Of a stretch of 64,000 nt of DNA, positions 9,642-18,723 are shown one piece after another (the first letter of the stretch is position 1; every line of letters starts with the position of its first letter). This stretch comes from Caulobacter vibrioides. Its GTDB lineage: Bacteria > Pseudomonadota > Alphaproteobacteria > Caulobacterales > Caulobacteraceae. The translations under genes and the position numbers were made by a program. The DNA is taken from assembly GCA_001449105.1 (NCBI GenBank), contig LNIY01000079.1:1-64000 (forward strand), written 5' to 3'. Below the pieces are notes generated by a model. That model saw only the letters and a list, made by a program, of their open reading frames with translations. It ran no database searches and was not told the origin of the DNA.

Positions 9642-9824
9642 ATGAATACTCTGCGCGAACTGATCTTCGAAGAAGACGGTGCGGCCGCGGCCGAATACGC
9701 CCTGATCCTGGCCATCATCGGCAGCGCCATCGCCGTCGCGGCGGTGCTGCTGGGCACCAACATCGGCACGGCCATCACGGACGCCGCCACCTGCGTGGCC
9801 AATCCGTCGGCCGCCAACTGCTGA
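9642..9824 (+). CDS. pilA: Flp/Fap-type pilin (type IVc major pilin)
   Basis: This 60-residue protein would be the shaft subunit of the Tad pilus encoded downstream. The short leader ends ...EEDG and is followed by AAAAEYALILAIIGSAIAVA. That matches the Flp prepilin signature: cleavage after Gly, Glu at +5, Tyr at +6, then a hydrophobic helix. The start at 9642 has GAGGAGG ideally spaced before it. An upstream in-frame ATG at 9591 would add 17 unlikely residues in front of the leader. A very strong hairpin follows the stop. The C-terminus has two Cys (positions 53 and 60) that could form a disulfide. Confidence 0.9.
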   Translation: MNTLRELIFEEDGAAAAEYALILAIIGSAIAVAAVLLGTNIGTAITDAATCVANPSAANC

Positions 9825-9833
9825 ACCAAGTCG

Positions 9834-9866
9834 TCGGCGGCGCGGGGCGGCAAGCCGCGCCGCCGA
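9834..9866 (+). terminator. Strong stem-loop after the pilin gene (partial terminator or mRNA stabiliser)
   Basis: A perfect 12-bp GC-rich stem (9834-9845 with 9855-9866) and a 9-nt loop lie 10 nt after the pilin stop. No T-run follows, so full termination is doubtful. Hairpins here are often used to make far more pilin than assembly proteins from one operon; that role is inferred. Confidence 0.55.
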
Positions 9867-9922
9867 CCCATGGCGGTGAGCCAGGACAGGCTCCCTGCTG
9901 ACGTGGGGAGGGGGTTGCAACA

Positions 9923-10816
9923 ATGCAGACGAAGACCGTCATATCCTTGGGCGCGGCCGCTGTGCTGGGCCTGGGCGCCGTGCTCGCGGCACGGGTCTAT
10001 ATGAGCGCCGGGCGCGTCGACGCCCCGGTGATCAAGGAAACCGGCTCGACGCCCGTCGTCGTCGCCACACAGCCTCTGGCGAGAGGCTTCAAGCTCCAGT
10101 CCACGGTGCTCAAGGTCGCGCACTATCCGACCGACGCCGTGCCGGCGGGCGCCTTCCGCTCCATTCCCGAGGCCGCGTCCGGCCCGGGCGGCGCGCGCAT
10201 CGCGCTGAAGGACATCGCCGCCAACGAACCGATCCTGGCCGACCGCGTGTCGGGCTCGGGCGGCCGCTCCAACCTCGCCAGTTCGCTGGGCGAAGGCATG
10301 CGGGCGGTGTCGCTGCGGGCCAACGACGTCGCCGGCGTCGGCGGGTTCGTGCTGCCGGGCGACCGGGTGGACGTGCTGCTGACCCGCAGCAAGGACAACA
10401 ACCAGCCCGAGACCAGCCTGACCCAGGTTCTGGCCGAGAACGTCCGCGTCGTCGGCGTCGACCAGTCCGACGACCAGGGCGCCGACAAGCCGGTGGTGGT
10501 CAAGGCCATCACCGTCGAGGTGACGCCCGACCAGGCCCAGGCCATCACCCTGGCCCAGGCGGTCGGCGCGGTGTCGCTGTCGCTGCGGCAGATTTCCGAC
10601 CAGGCCCCGCTGGGCCGCCGGACCATGACGCTTTCGGACCTGTCGCGAAGCATGGGCCCCACCGAGGTCAACGGCCCGGCGCCGATGCCTGTCCGCGCCG
10701 TCGCGCCCCGCCGACCGTCGGCGCCCCGCCCGGCCTCCTCGTTCATGCCGCCGTCCTCGACCGAAGTCCGCGTGACCCGCGGCGTCGAGACGACCGGCTA
10801 TCGGGTGGGGCTGTGA
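9923..10816 (+). CDS. cpaB: Flp pilus assembly protein CpaB/RcpC
   Basis: A 297-residue periplasmic or inner-membrane Tad assembly protein. An N-terminal hydrophobic anchor (residues about 5-25) is followed by a SAF/RcpC domain: PVVVATQPLARGFKLQ near 35-50, VSLRANDVAGVGGFVLPGDR near 128-147. The family works with the CpaC secretin. The ATG has GGGAGGGGG upstream. Its stop overlaps the GTG of the next frame by 4 bp (GTGA), which suggests coupled translation. The C-terminal 60 residues are proline- and arginine-rich and probably disordered. Confidence 0.92.
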   Translation: MQTKTVISLGAAAVLGLGAVLAARVYMSAGRVDAPVIKETGSTPVVVATQPLARGFKLQSTVLKVAHYPTDAVPAGAFRSIPEAASGPGGARIALKDIAANEPILADRVSGSGGRSNLASSLGEGMRAVSLRANDVAGVGGFVLPGDRVDVLLTRSKDNNQPETSLTQVLAENVRVVGVDQSDDQGADKPVVVKAITVEVTPDQAQAITLAQAVGAVSLSLRQISDQAPLGRRTMTLSDLSRSMGPTEVNGPAPMPVRAVAPRRPSAPRPASSFMPPSSTEVRVTRGVETTGYRVGL

Positions 10817-10818
10817 CC

Positions 10819-12279
10819 ATGGCCTCGCCCGCTTCCCTTCCCTCCCGCCGGCGCGCCAGCAAGGCGCGCGGCGCAGGATCCGCTCAAATGACCCTGAAAC
10901 ACTCGCTGCTGGCCGCGGCGGCCGGCCTGCTGCCCCTGCTGGCGGCAGCCCCGACCACCGCGCTCGCCCAGCCCCCGGCCGCTCTGTCGGACGTCGCCGT
11001 CCGCAAGGTTGAGGTCAATGTCGCCGTCGGCAAGGCCCAGGTGCTGGAGCTTCCCGCTCCGTACACGGACATCATGATCGGCAACCCCGACACCGCCGAC
11101 GTCCTGCCCCTGACCTCGCGATCGGTCTATGTCGTCGGCAAGAAGCTGGGCGGCACGACGCTGACCGCCTACGGCCCCGGCCGCAAGCTGGTCGCCGCCG
11201 CCAACGTGGTGGTCGGCGCCGACGTCGAGACCCTGCGCCAACGGATGCGCGACGCCCTGCCCAACGAGGAGAACCTCAAGGTCGCCTCGGGCAACCAGTC
11301 GATCGTGCTGTCGGGCACCGCCAGCAGCGGCGCCGTCGCCGGCCGCGCGGCGGCCCTGGCCGAAAGCTATGCGCCGGGCCAGGTGGTCAACATGCTGTCG
11401 GTGCAGGGCAGCCAGCAGGTCACGCTGTCGGTGCGCATCGTCGAGATGGAGCGCGCCACGGCCAAGGCCCTGCGGCTGAACATGAACACCGCCAACCCGG
11501 CCTCGCCGAACTACCACAACTTCGTCATCGGCACCGGCGACACCGGGGTGGCCTCCACCCTGACCGACACCTTCGGCCTGCTGAAGTTCCCGCTGCGCGC
11601 CGGCGACGTCGACCTCGACGTGCTGTTCGACGCCCTGGAGACCAAGGGCCTGGTCAAGACCCTGGCCGAGCCGAACCTGACGGCGATGTCGGGCGACACG
11701 GCCAACTTCCTGGCCGGGGGCGAGTTCCCCGTGCCGGTCGCCCAGAACCAGAGCGGCGGCCAGACGACGATCACGGTCGAGTTCAAGCAGTTCGGCATCG
11801 GCCTGGCCTTCACGCCCACCGTCCTGCAGGACGGCATGGTGAACCTGGTGGTCAATCCCGAGGTCTCGAGCATCGACCCCAACGCCTCGTTCGTCAGCAA
11901 CGGCCTGCGGATCCCCGGCATCAAGGTGCGCCGCGCCAAGACCACGGTCGAGCTGCGCGACGGCGAGTCCTTCACGATCGCGGGCCTGATCCGCGACGAC
12001 TACCAGGACCAGGTTCGCCAGTTCCCGATGCTCGGCGACCTGCCGATCCTGGGCTCGCTGTTCCGCTCGACCAGCTACCAGCGCAACCAGACCGAGCTGG
12101 TGATCCTGGTCACCCCGCACCTCGTGCGGCCGACCCGGGCCCGGCAGGCCACGCCCGCCGACAACTTCGTCCCGCCATCCGACACCGAGCTGTTCCTGCT
12201 GGGCAAGACCCAGTCGAGCTCGCAGCCGTCAACCGTCAAGGGAGGGGCCGATGCGCCTCAAGGCCATGTCCTTCAATAG
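10819..12279 (+). CDS. cpaC: Tad/Flp pilus secretin CpaC/RcpA
   Basis: Outer-membrane secretin of the Tad pilus, about 486 residues. It has a signal-like segment (MTLKHSLLAAAAGLLPLLA), an N-terminal pilus-secretin domain (GKAQVLELPAPYTDIMIGNP), a BON-like middle, then a secretin core with AEPNLTAMSGDTANFLAGGE and VEFKQFGIGLAFTPTV. Start choice is open. A GTG at 10813 overlaps the cpaB stop, an ATG lies at 10819, and an ATG at 10888 begins the signal peptide directly. From 10819 the signal would carry an unusual basic extension of about 23 residues, so 10888 is a real alternative. The end overlaps the next gene by 29 bp. Confidence 0.92.
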   Translation: MASPASLPSRRRASKARGAGSAQMTLKHSLLAAAAGLLPLLAAAPTTALAQPPAALSDVAVRKVEVNVAVGKAQVLELPAPYTDIMIGNPDTADVLPLTSRSVYVVGKKLGGTTLTAYGPGRKLVAAANVVVGADVETLRQRMRDALPNEENLKVASGNQSIVLSGTASSGAVAGRAAALAESYAPGQVVNMLSVQGSQQVTLSVRIVEMERATAKALRLNMNTANPASPNYHNFVIGTGDTGVASTLTDTFGLLKFPLRAGDVDLDVLFDALETKGLVKTLAEPNLTAMSGDTANFLAGGEFPVPVAQNQSGGQTTITVEFKQFGIGLAFTPTVLQDGMVNLVVNPEVSSIDPNASFVSNGLRIPGIKVRRAKTTVELRDGESFTIAGLIRDDYQDQVRQFPMLGDLPILGSLFRSTSYQRNQTELVILVTPHLVRPTRARQATPADNFVPPSDTELFLLGKTQSSSQPSTVKGGADAPQGHVLQ

Positions 12280-12568
12280 GGCCCTGTTCACCGCGGTGGC
12301 GCTCACCGCCTCCGGGGCCGCCCTCGCCGGCTGCACCGACGCCCGCAAGGACCTGTCGCCGGACTTCGGCGTCGCCCTGCGCAGCAACCTCGCCGCCCAG
12401 ATCGCCGATCCGGAAGCCCGCTACGAAGGCGTGCTGCAGCCGGGCGGCGACGGAACCCGGGCCGCCCTGGCGGCGACCCGCTACGGCAAGAACCAGGTGA
12501 TCCAGCCCGCCCAGGCCAGCACCTCCAGCATCGACAACAAGGGAGCGGCCAAGTCTCCGGCCAACTGA
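12251..12568 (+). CDS. Short CpaD-like pilus lipoprotein
   Basis: A 105-residue lipoprotein: signal peptide with lipobox LAGC at residues 25-28 (Cys28). It contains SPDFGVALRSNLAAQIADPE, which resembles the C-terminal part of CpaD, the Caulobacter pilus assembly lipoprotein. CpaD proteins are usually about twice this length, so this is a reduced form. The start at 12251 has GGGAGGGG before it and overlaps the cpaC 3' end by 29 bp. The position after the secretin fits a secretin-partner role. The CpaD link is inferred from this short match and the gene order. Confidence 0.65.
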   Translation: MRLKAMSFNRALFTAVALTASGAALAGCTDARKDLSPDFGVALRSNLAAQIADPEARYEGVLQPGGDGTRAALAATRYGKNQVIQPAQASTSSIDNKGAAKSPAN

Positions 12569-12570
12569 CC

Positions 12571-14055
12571 ATGTCGCCCGTCACTTCCCTCGCCAAGCGC
12601 TTCATCCAGGACCGTTCCGGCACGGTGGCCACCCTCACCGGGGTGGCCCTGATCGGACTGGTCGCCATCGGAGGCCTGGCCTTCGACGTCAGCCGGGCTC
12701 TCGCCCTGCGGGCCGAACTGGAGAACGCGGTCGACGCCGCCGCCCTGGCCGGCGCCAGCCAGCTGGACGGCACGAGCGGGGCGATGGGACGGGCCCAGAC
12801 GGCGGCCATGGGCAGCCTGGTCAGCAACCGCCAGGCCCTGGGCGACACCTACGAGGCCAACGTGGCCGTCGCCGCCAGCGACATCATCTTTCTCTCCAGC
12901 CGCGATCCGGACGTCACCGCGACCACCGACGCCACCGCCAAGTTCATCCGCATCAACCTGGCGCCGCGCTCGCGGGGCCTGGTTTTCGGGGCGCTGACCG
13001 GCGCGACCGGCTTCAACGCCACCGCCCGGGCGGTGGCCGGCTACGGCACGGCGATCTGCAAGGTGCCGCCGCTGATGATCTGCAATCCCAACGAGGCCAC
13101 CAGCCTGGTGTTCGACGGCGACAACTACATCGGCAAGAACTTCGTCCTGACCCCGCCGCCCGGCGGCAACGGGGCCTGGGGCCCCGGCAACTTCGGCTTC
13201 CTGTCGGTGGGTTCGGGCGCGGCCGACGTGAAGAACGCCATGGGCCGCAGCCCGCCGCTGACGGAGTGCTTCGGCTCGGTGGCCCAGACCCAGACCGGCA
13301 ACATCGCCTCGGCCGACGACTACTTCAACGTCCGCTTCGACATCTACAAGTCCTCGGCCAGCGGACTGAAGAACGACCCGCTGTACCTGCCGGCGATGAA
13401 CACCATGGTCGGCGCCAAGACCAACGCCGGCAACAGCGCCTGCTCGCCCACCGTCGCCGTGCCGAGCAACAGCTGCTCGAGCAGCGCCGCGGTCGCGACC
13501 GGCATGGGTTTTCCCCGCGACTGCAACCAGTCGAGCGTGGTCGGCAGCGGCGTCTGGAACAAGGCGCAGTACTTCGCCACCAACCATTCTGGCATCAACC
13601 CGACGACCTATACGCCGCAGGTTCCGGCGGGCGCGACCGGCACGGGCTGGAACGCCTATGGCCCCGCCCCCGTGGCCGGCGCCACCAGCCCCACGCGCTA
13701 CCAGGTCTACAAGTGGGAGCTGGCGATGCTGAGCGGCGCCATCGCCAAGCCCGCCGGCGCCTTCTCGGACAGCCAGACGGCCACCAGCGGCTCGCACGAC
13801 TACGCCGCGCCCCAGTGCAACAAGAGCGGCGCCCAGGTGTCGCCCGACCGCCGGACGATCTCGGCCGTCGTCGTCAACTGCAACGCCGACAACGTCCACG
13901 GCAGCTCGACCGTCCACGTCATCGCCTATGTCGACCTGTTCCTGATCGGCCCGGCCGTCAGCAACTCGATCTACGGCGAGGTCATCGGCTCCACCACCGA
14001 CACCTCGGCGGTGGGCGCGGAGACCATGCTCTACTCGGTGCGCCTCTATGACTAG
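12571..14055 (+). CDS. TadG-like pilus protein (Tad domain)
   Basis: A 494-residue protein. Its N-terminus (DRSGTVATLTGVALIGLV, then GGLAFDVSRALALRAELENA and VDAAALAGAS) is the TadE/G-like transmembrane signature that ends in a short Ala-rich amphipathic helix. The remaining 350 residues are predicted extracytoplasmic, rich in Asn, Ser and Gly with several Cys (for example ICKVPPLMICNP). I see no von Willebrand A motif. It starts 2 nt after the CpaD-like gene and overlaps the next by 8 bp. It is probably a minor pilin-like or anchoring component. Confidence 0.8.
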   Translation: MSPVTSLAKRFIQDRSGTVATLTGVALIGLVAIGGLAFDVSRALALRAELENAVDAAALAGASQLDGTSGAMGRAQTAAMGSLVSNRQALGDTYEANVAVAASDIIFLSSRDPDVTATTDATAKFIRINLAPRSRGLVFGALTGATGFNATARAVAGYGTAICKVPPLMICNPNEATSLVFDGDNYIGKNFVLTPPPGGNGAWGPGNFGFLSVGSGAADVKNAMGRSPPLTECFGSVAQTQTGNIASADDYFNVRFDIYKSSASGLKNDPLYLPAMNTMVGAKTNAGNSACSPTVAVPSNSCSSSAAVATGMGFPRDCNQSSVVGSGVWNKAQYFATNHSGINPTTYTPQVPAGATGTGWNAYGPAPVAGATSPTRYQVYKWELAMLSGAIAKPAGAFSDSQTATSGSHDYAAPQCNKSGAQVSPDRRTISAVVVNCNADNVHGSSTVHVIAYVDLFLIGPAVSNSIYGEVIGSTTDTSAVGAETMLYSVRLYD

Positions 14056-14560
14056 GCCCGCGCCCCTCACCCGACGGCTGCTTGATCGGTTCCTGGCCGC
14101 GCGCGAGGGCTCGGCGGCGGTGGAGTTCGCCCTGGTGCTGCCGTTCATGGTGCTGCTGTGCTTCGCCTTCGTCGGCGCGGGACGGCTGTTCTGGAACTAC
14201 CACATCGCCGTCTCGTCGGTGCGCGACGCCGCCCGCTACGCCGCCCGCCTGCCGATGACCTGCGCTGGTCTGACCAACGCCGGCGACGTCGCCAACATCC
14301 AGAACCTGACCCGCACCGGCACCAAGGACGGTTCGGGCTCGCCGCTGATCGCCACCTGGACCAGCAACGCCACGGTGACCGTCACCGTCTCGTGCGTCAG
14401 CAACGCCGGCGGGGCCTATTCGGGCCGCTATGACGGCATGACCGGCGTGCCTCGGGTGCAGGTCAGCGCGACGCCGCCCTACATCGAATCCTTCGGTCCC
14501 CTGACCGGCATCTCGTTGACCTCGTTCACGGTCAGCGCCCAGCAGGCGTGGACCGAATGA
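14048..14560 (+). CDS. TadE-like minor pilin / pseudopilin
   Basis: A 170-residue protein with the TadE signature REGSAAVEFALVLPFMVLLC near residues 19-38: Gly-containing leader, Glu at the +5 region, then one hydrophobic helix. A cysteine-bearing extracytoplasmic domain follows. TadE pseudopilins are processed by the same prepilin peptidase as Flp. It overlaps the gene before by 8 bp and the gene after by 4 bp (ATGA). Confidence 0.85.
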   Translation: MTRPAPLTRRLLDRFLAAREGSAAVEFALVLPFMVLLCFAFVGAGRLFWNYHIAVSSVRDAARYAARLPMTCAGLTNAGDVANIQNLTRTGTKDGSGSPLIATWTSNATVTVTVSCVSNAGGAYSGRYDGMTGVPRVQVSATPPYIESFGPLTGISLTSFTVSAQQAWTE

Positions 14561-15153
14561 CCCGCCTCGCCCCCCTCTTCAGGCGCCTGGCCCGCGACGA
14601 AGACGCCTCCACGGCCGCCGAGTTCGGCCTGGTTTGCTTCGCCTTCATCGCCATGCTGCTGGCCGTGATCGACATGGGCCGGCTGGGCTGGACCATCAAC
14701 ACCGCCAAGACCGCCACCCGCGAGGGCGCGCGCCTGGCCGTCGTCAGCCCGATGGTCTCGACCTACATGGCCAACTACGACGGCCTCTCCCAGGGCATCG
14801 CCGGCGGCGGCACCGTGCCGGACATGGCCTTCAGCTGCACCGGCTCGAACTCGACCTGCACCCAGACGCAAGGCAGCGGCGGCTCGCCCGGCTTCAACAA
14901 CACCACCTTCACCGCCGTGCTGAACAAGATGCAGGCCTACCAGCCCGACATCACCGCGGCGGACGTGACCATCACCTATCGCCATGTCGGCATCGGCAAG
15001 GTGGGCAACCCCTACGCTCCCGACATGGAGCCGCTGGTCAGCGTCAGCGTCGCCAACCTCACGTTCCAGAGCGTCGCGCTGCAGATCTTCGGCGTCGCCC
15101 CCTTCAACCTGCCGACCATGACGTCGACACTCAGCGGAGAGAGCCTGTCATGA
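14557..15153 (+). CDS. TadE/TadF-like pseudopilin
   Basis: A 198-residue second TadE-type protein. It has DEDASTAAEFGLVCFAFIAM near residues 15-34, then a Cys-containing (CTGSNSTCTQ) extracytoplasmic domain. I chose the ATG at 14557 because it overlaps the previous stop as ATGA. A GTG at 14548 would add three residues. The pair TadE-TadF is normal in Tad loci, and the last four bases overlap the cpaE start in the same way. Confidence 0.85.
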   Translation: MTRLAPLFRRLARDEDASTAAEFGLVCFAFIAMLLAVIDMGRLGWTINTAKTATREGARLAVVSPMVSTYMANYDGLSQGIAGGGTVPDMAFSCTGSNSTCTQTQGSGGSPGFNNTTFTAVLNKMQAYQPDITAADVTITYRHVGIGKVGNPYAPDMEPLVSVSVANLTFQSVALQIFGVAPFNLPTMTSTLSGESLS

Positions 15154-16364
15154 GCCTGCTCCATTTCGGCCGTCCCAAGACCGTCGCCCCGCCGCCCCAG
15201 CCCAGCCGTCCCACGGCCTGGCGCGTCGGCCTGTGCGGCGTTGGCCTGGGCGCGGATCCGCCGGTGGCCATGCTGTCGGCGATGTTCCCGGCCGTGACCT
15301 TTCGGCTGCTGGACTGCGCCTGGCCCGAGCGGGCCGCCCACGCCTTCGACCTGCTGATCGTGGGCGTGGACGCCGGCGATCCGGCCGAGCTGGAGCGCAT
15401 GACCTCGCGGATCGCGGCCAGCGCCGGGCGGTTCGAAGTGCTGGTGGCCATGCGGGGGGCCGACATCGAAGCGACCCGCCGCCTGCTTCACCAGGGCGCG
15501 GCCGACGTCCTGCCCGCCCCTGTCAGCGATACGACCCTGGCCATCGCCCTGGAGCGGATCTTCTGCCGCCTCGACACCGGCCGGGCCCACAAGCGCAGCG
15601 GCGAGATCATCAGCGTGCTCAAGGCCGGCGGCGGCGTCGGCGCGACCTCGCTGGCGGTCCAGGCGGCGGTCATGCTGGCCGGCCGCGCCGGCGCCGCGGG
15701 CGTCTGCCTGGCCGACCTGGACGTGCAGATGGGGGCCGCGGCCCTCTATCTCGACGTCGGCGACGCGGTGACGGTGGGCCAGGTGCTGGCGGCGGGCGGC
15801 GCGGTGGAGGAAATGCCCTTCGCCACCTCCCTGCCCTGCCACCGCAGCGGCGTGGCCGTGCTGGGCGCGCCCCAGGAGATGATGCCGGTCGAGGCCCTGA
15901 GCCCTACGCTGGTCGACGGCCTGATGGCCGCCCTGCGCCGCGACTTCGAGACCACCCTGGTCGACCTGCCCACGGTCTGGACCGCCTGGACCAACCGCCT
16001 GCTGCGGCAGTCGCAGCGGATCGTGCTGGTCACCCACCTGTCGGTGCCGCACGTGCACCTGGTGCGCCGCCAGCTGCACATGCTGGCCGCTCAGCGCCTG
16101 GACGACGTGCCGCTGACGCTGGTCTGCAACCAGGTCGAGCCAGACAACGCCAGCGGCCTGTCGCTGAAGGCCGCTGAGCAGGCCATCGGCCGCCCCTTCG
16201 ACCTGGTGGCGCCCGAGGACCGCAAGCTGATGCAGCAGGCGATCAATCAGGGCGTGGCGCTGAACGCCGTGCGCCGGGGCAGCAAGCTGGAAGCGGCGAT
16301 CGCCCGCCTGGCCGACACCCTGGTCCCGGCCCAGCCGGTCGCCCTCGCTCAGGTCGGGAGGTAG
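15150..16364 (+). CDS. cpaE: Pilus assembly ATPase-like protein CpaE/TadZ
   Basis: A 404-residue protein for polar localisation of the pilus machine. Residues 24-140 form a receiver-like domain. From about 150 there is a MinD/ParA-like domain with a deviant Walker A, KAGGGVGATSLA (residues 158-169), where the usual GKT lysine is Ala165. Such deviation is common in CpaE/TadZ. A MinD-like ADLDVQMG follows. Start: the ATG at 15150 overlaps the upstream stop (ATGA), and the receiver-like domain begins about 20 residues in. Confidence 0.9.
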   Translation: MSLLHFGRPKTVAPPPQPSRPTAWRVGLCGVGLGADPPVAMLSAMFPAVTFRLLDCAWPERAAHAFDLLIVGVDAGDPAELERMTSRIAASAGRFEVLVAMRGADIEATRRLLHQGAADVLPAPVSDTTLAIALERIFCRLDTGRAHKRSGEIISVLKAGGGVGATSLAVQAAVMLAGRAGAAGVCLADLDVQMGAAALYLDVGDAVTVGQVLAAGGAVEEMPFATSLPCHRSGVAVLGAPQEMMPVEALSPTLVDGLMAALRRDFETTLVDLPTVWTAWTNRLLRQSQRIVLVTHLSVPHVHLVRRQLHMLAAQRLDDVPLTLVCNQVEPDNASGLSLKAAEQAIGRPFDLVAPEDRKLMQQAINQGVALNAVRRGSKLEAAIARLADTLVPAQPVALAQVGR

Positions 16365-16367
16365 GTC

Positions 16368-17714
16368 ATGCTCTGGAGCGAAGAGACCCGCCGGATCGAA
16401 AGCCAGGCCGCGGCCGCCGATTTCGCCCAGCCCGCGCCGATCGATGACGCCCTGGGCCTGAAGGTCCGGCTGCACCAGCGGCTGATCGACCTTCTGAACC
16501 TCAGTCTTCTGGACCGCACGCCGCGCGAGACCCTGCGCCAGGAGATCCGCGGCGCGGTCAGCGGTCTGCTGGCCGACGAAAAGCGACTGCTCACCCCGGC
16601 CCAGACCGACCAGCTGGTCGACGAGATTCTGGACGAGCTGCTGGGCCTTGGCCCGCTCGAGCCGCTGCTCAAGGACGACACCGTCACCGACATCCTGATC
16701 AACACCCACGAGACGGTTTACGTCGAGCGGCAGGGCCGCCTGCACCGCACCAACGTGCGCTTCCAGGACACCCGCCACCTGGTGCGGATCATCAACAAGA
16801 TCGTCGCCGCCGTCGGCCGCCGCATCGACGAGAGCCAGCCGATGGTCGACGCGCGCCTGGCCGACGGCAGCCGCGTCAACGCCATCATCCCGCCGCTGGC
16901 GGTGGACGGCCCGCTGGTCTCGATCCGCAAGTTCTCGCGCGTGCCGCTGGCCATGACCCGGCTTGTCGAGCTGGGCAGCATCACCCAGGAGATGGCCATG
17001 GTGCTGGAGGCCGTCGTCCAGGCCCGGCGCAACGTGCTGATCTCGGGCGGCACCGGCTCGGGCAAGACCACTCTGCTCAACGCCATGTCGGCCTATATCG
17101 ACGAGCGCGAGCGGATCATCACCATCGAGGACTCCGCCGAGCTTCAGCTGCAGCAGCCGCACGTCGGCCGCCTGGAGACCCGGCCCGCCAACATCGAGGG
17201 CCAGGGCGAGGTGCAGCAGCGCGAGCTGGTCCGCAACGCCCTGCGCATGCGGCCCGACCGCATCATCGTCGGCGAAGTCCGCTCGGGCGAGGCGTTCGAC
17301 ATGCTGCAGGCGATGAACACCGGCCACGACGGCTCGATGACCACTGTGCACGCCAATACGCCGCGCGACGCCCTTTCGCGGGTTGAGCAGATGGTCGGCA
17401 TGGCCGGCCTCGACATCCCCGCCCGCTCGGTGCGCGGCCAGATCGCCTCGGCCATCCACGTCGTGGTGCAGGCCGAGCGCATGGAGGACGGCCACCGCCG
17501 GATCGTGTCGGTCTCGGAGATCACCGGCATGGAGGAGGACGTCATCTGCATGCAGGAGATTTTCCGCTTCCGCCGGGCCGGCCGGACCACCGACGGCCGG
17601 GTGGCCGGGTCCTACGAAGCCACGGGCGTGCGTCCGCGGTTCATGGAGGTGCTGCACGCCCGAGGCGTGGAGCTGCCCTCCAGCCTCTTCTCGCCAGGCC
17701 GGATTTCGGGGTGA
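16368..17714 (+). CDS. cpaF: Tad pilus assembly/retraction ATPase CpaF/TadA
   Basis: A 448-residue type II/IV secretion-family ATPase that powers pilus extension and retraction. Visible motifs: Walker A GGTGSGKT at 227-234, Walker B RIIVGEVR at 298-305, and the His box [13 protein letters not shown] at 318-330. Length and N-terminal domain ([18 protein letters not shown]) match CpaF. GGGAGGTAGG precedes the ATG, three bases after the cpaE stop. Confidence 0.96.
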   Translation: MLWSEETRRIESQAAAADFAQPAPIDDALGLKVRLHQRLIDLLNLSLLDRTPRETLRQEIRGAVSGLLADEKRLLTPAQTDQLVDEILDELLGLGPLEPLLKDDTVTDILINTHETVYVERQGRLHRTNVRFQDTRHLVRIINKIVAAVGRRIDESQPMVDARLADGSRVNAIIPPLAVDGPLVSIRKFSRVPLAMTRLVELGSITQEMAMVLEAVVQARRNVLISGGTGSGKTTLLNAMSAYIDERERIITIEDSAELQLQQPHVGRLETRPANIEGQGEVQQRELVRNALRMRPDRIIVGEVRSGEAFDMLQAMNTGHDGSMTTVHANTPRDALSRVEQMVGMAGLDIPARSVRGQIASAIHVVVQAERMEDGHRRIVSVSEITGMEEDVICMQEIFRFRRAGRTTDGRVAGSYEATGVRPRFMEVLHARGVELPSSLFSPGRISG

Positions 17715-17718
17715 CGCC

Positions 17719-18714
17719 ATGCAGGGACTTCTCTTTCCCATGGCCCTGGTGCTGGCCTTCGTGGCCGCGGTGCTGGCCGGCCAGACCCTCTTCAACCTGC
17801 TGCTGTCGGCCCGCGAGCAGACCCAGAGGGTCAATCGCCGCCTGACGCTGATGGCCGGCGGCATGAGCCAGGAGAAGGTATACGAGTCGCTGGTGCGCGA
17901 TCCGCGCGGCAGCTGGATCGACCGCACGCCTTACGGCGCCCTGCACGGCCGCGCCGCGTTGTATCTGCGCCAGGCGGGGATCACAGCCGGGCCACTGCAG
18001 GTGCTGGGCGTGGTCGCCGCGGCCGCGGGCGGCCTGTGGCTGCTGGCGCTGGTCTTCCTGCGCGGCCAGCCCGTGGAGACGCCTGTCTCGCAAGTGCTGG
18101 TCACCGCCGTGGGCGCGGCCGCCGTCAGCGGCGCGGTGGCGGCTATGTGGGTCGTCCAGCGTCACGCGGCGCGCCTGGCCAAGCTGGAGGAACAGCTGCC
18201 CCTGGCCCTGGACGTGATGATCCGCGCCCTGCGCGCCGGCCACCCCGTGATCTCGGCGGTGGGCCTGGTCACCCAGGAGATGCCCGACCCGATCGGCACC
18301 GAGTTCGGCCTGGTGCTGGACGAGACGACCTATGGCGTGGAGTTCCGCGACGCCCTGGCCAACCTGTCGCGCCGCACCGGCTCGCCGGACGTGGCCTTCT
18401 TCGCCGTCAGCATCGCCATCCAGAGCGAGACCGGCGGCAACCTGGCCGAGATCCTGGCCGGCCTGGCCACGGTGATCCGGGGCCGCGCCTCGCTGGCCAA
18501 GCGCATCCGTGCGCTGTCGAGCGAAGGCCGGATGTCGGCCCTGATCCTCAGCCTGCTGCCGCTGTTCTGCGTGGGGGTGGTCAGCGTGTTCCGGCCCGAA
18601 TTTTACACCGCCAAGTTCTCGGATCCGGCGTTCTGGCCCGTCGTGGGCGGCGTCGTGGTCCTCTACCTCATCGGCCAGCTGATGATCCGCCGGATCGTCA
18701 CCTTCAAGTACTGA
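17719..18714 (+). CDS. tadB: Tad inner-membrane platform protein TadB
   Basis: A 331-residue integral membrane protein with a GspF-type domain (LEEQLPLALDVMIRALRAGH, then AIQSETGGNLAEILAGLATV). Two hydrophobic segments lie near the N-terminus and two at the C-terminus. It is the partner of TadC and forms the inner-membrane platform of the pilus. The ATG at 17719 lies 4 nt after the cpaF stop and begins directly with the first TM helix. The frame stays open further upstream through cpaF, but that part is a shadow. Confidence 0.93.
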   Translation: MQGLLFPMALVLAFVAAVLAGQTLFNLLLSAREQTQRVNRRLTLMAGGMSQEKVYESLVRDPRGSWIDRTPYGALHGRAALYLRQAGITAGPLQVLGVVAAAAGGLWLLALVFLRGQPVETPVSQVLVTAVGAAAVSGAVAAMWVVQRHAARLAKLEEQLPLALDVMIRALRAGHPVISAVGLVTQEMPDPIGTEFGLVLDETTYGVEFRDALANLSRRTGSPDVAFFAVSIAIQSETGGNLAEILAGLATVIRGRASLAKRIRALSSEGRMSALILSLLPLFCVGVVSVFRPEFYTAKFSDPAFWPVVGGVVVLYLIGQLMIRRIVTFKY

Positions 18715-18723
18715 GGCCTCGCC

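Noticed and set aside
15012..17927. A 971-codon open frame on the minus strand over cpaE/cpaF
   Set aside because: It is antisense to CpaE and CpaF, both with clear ATPase motifs.
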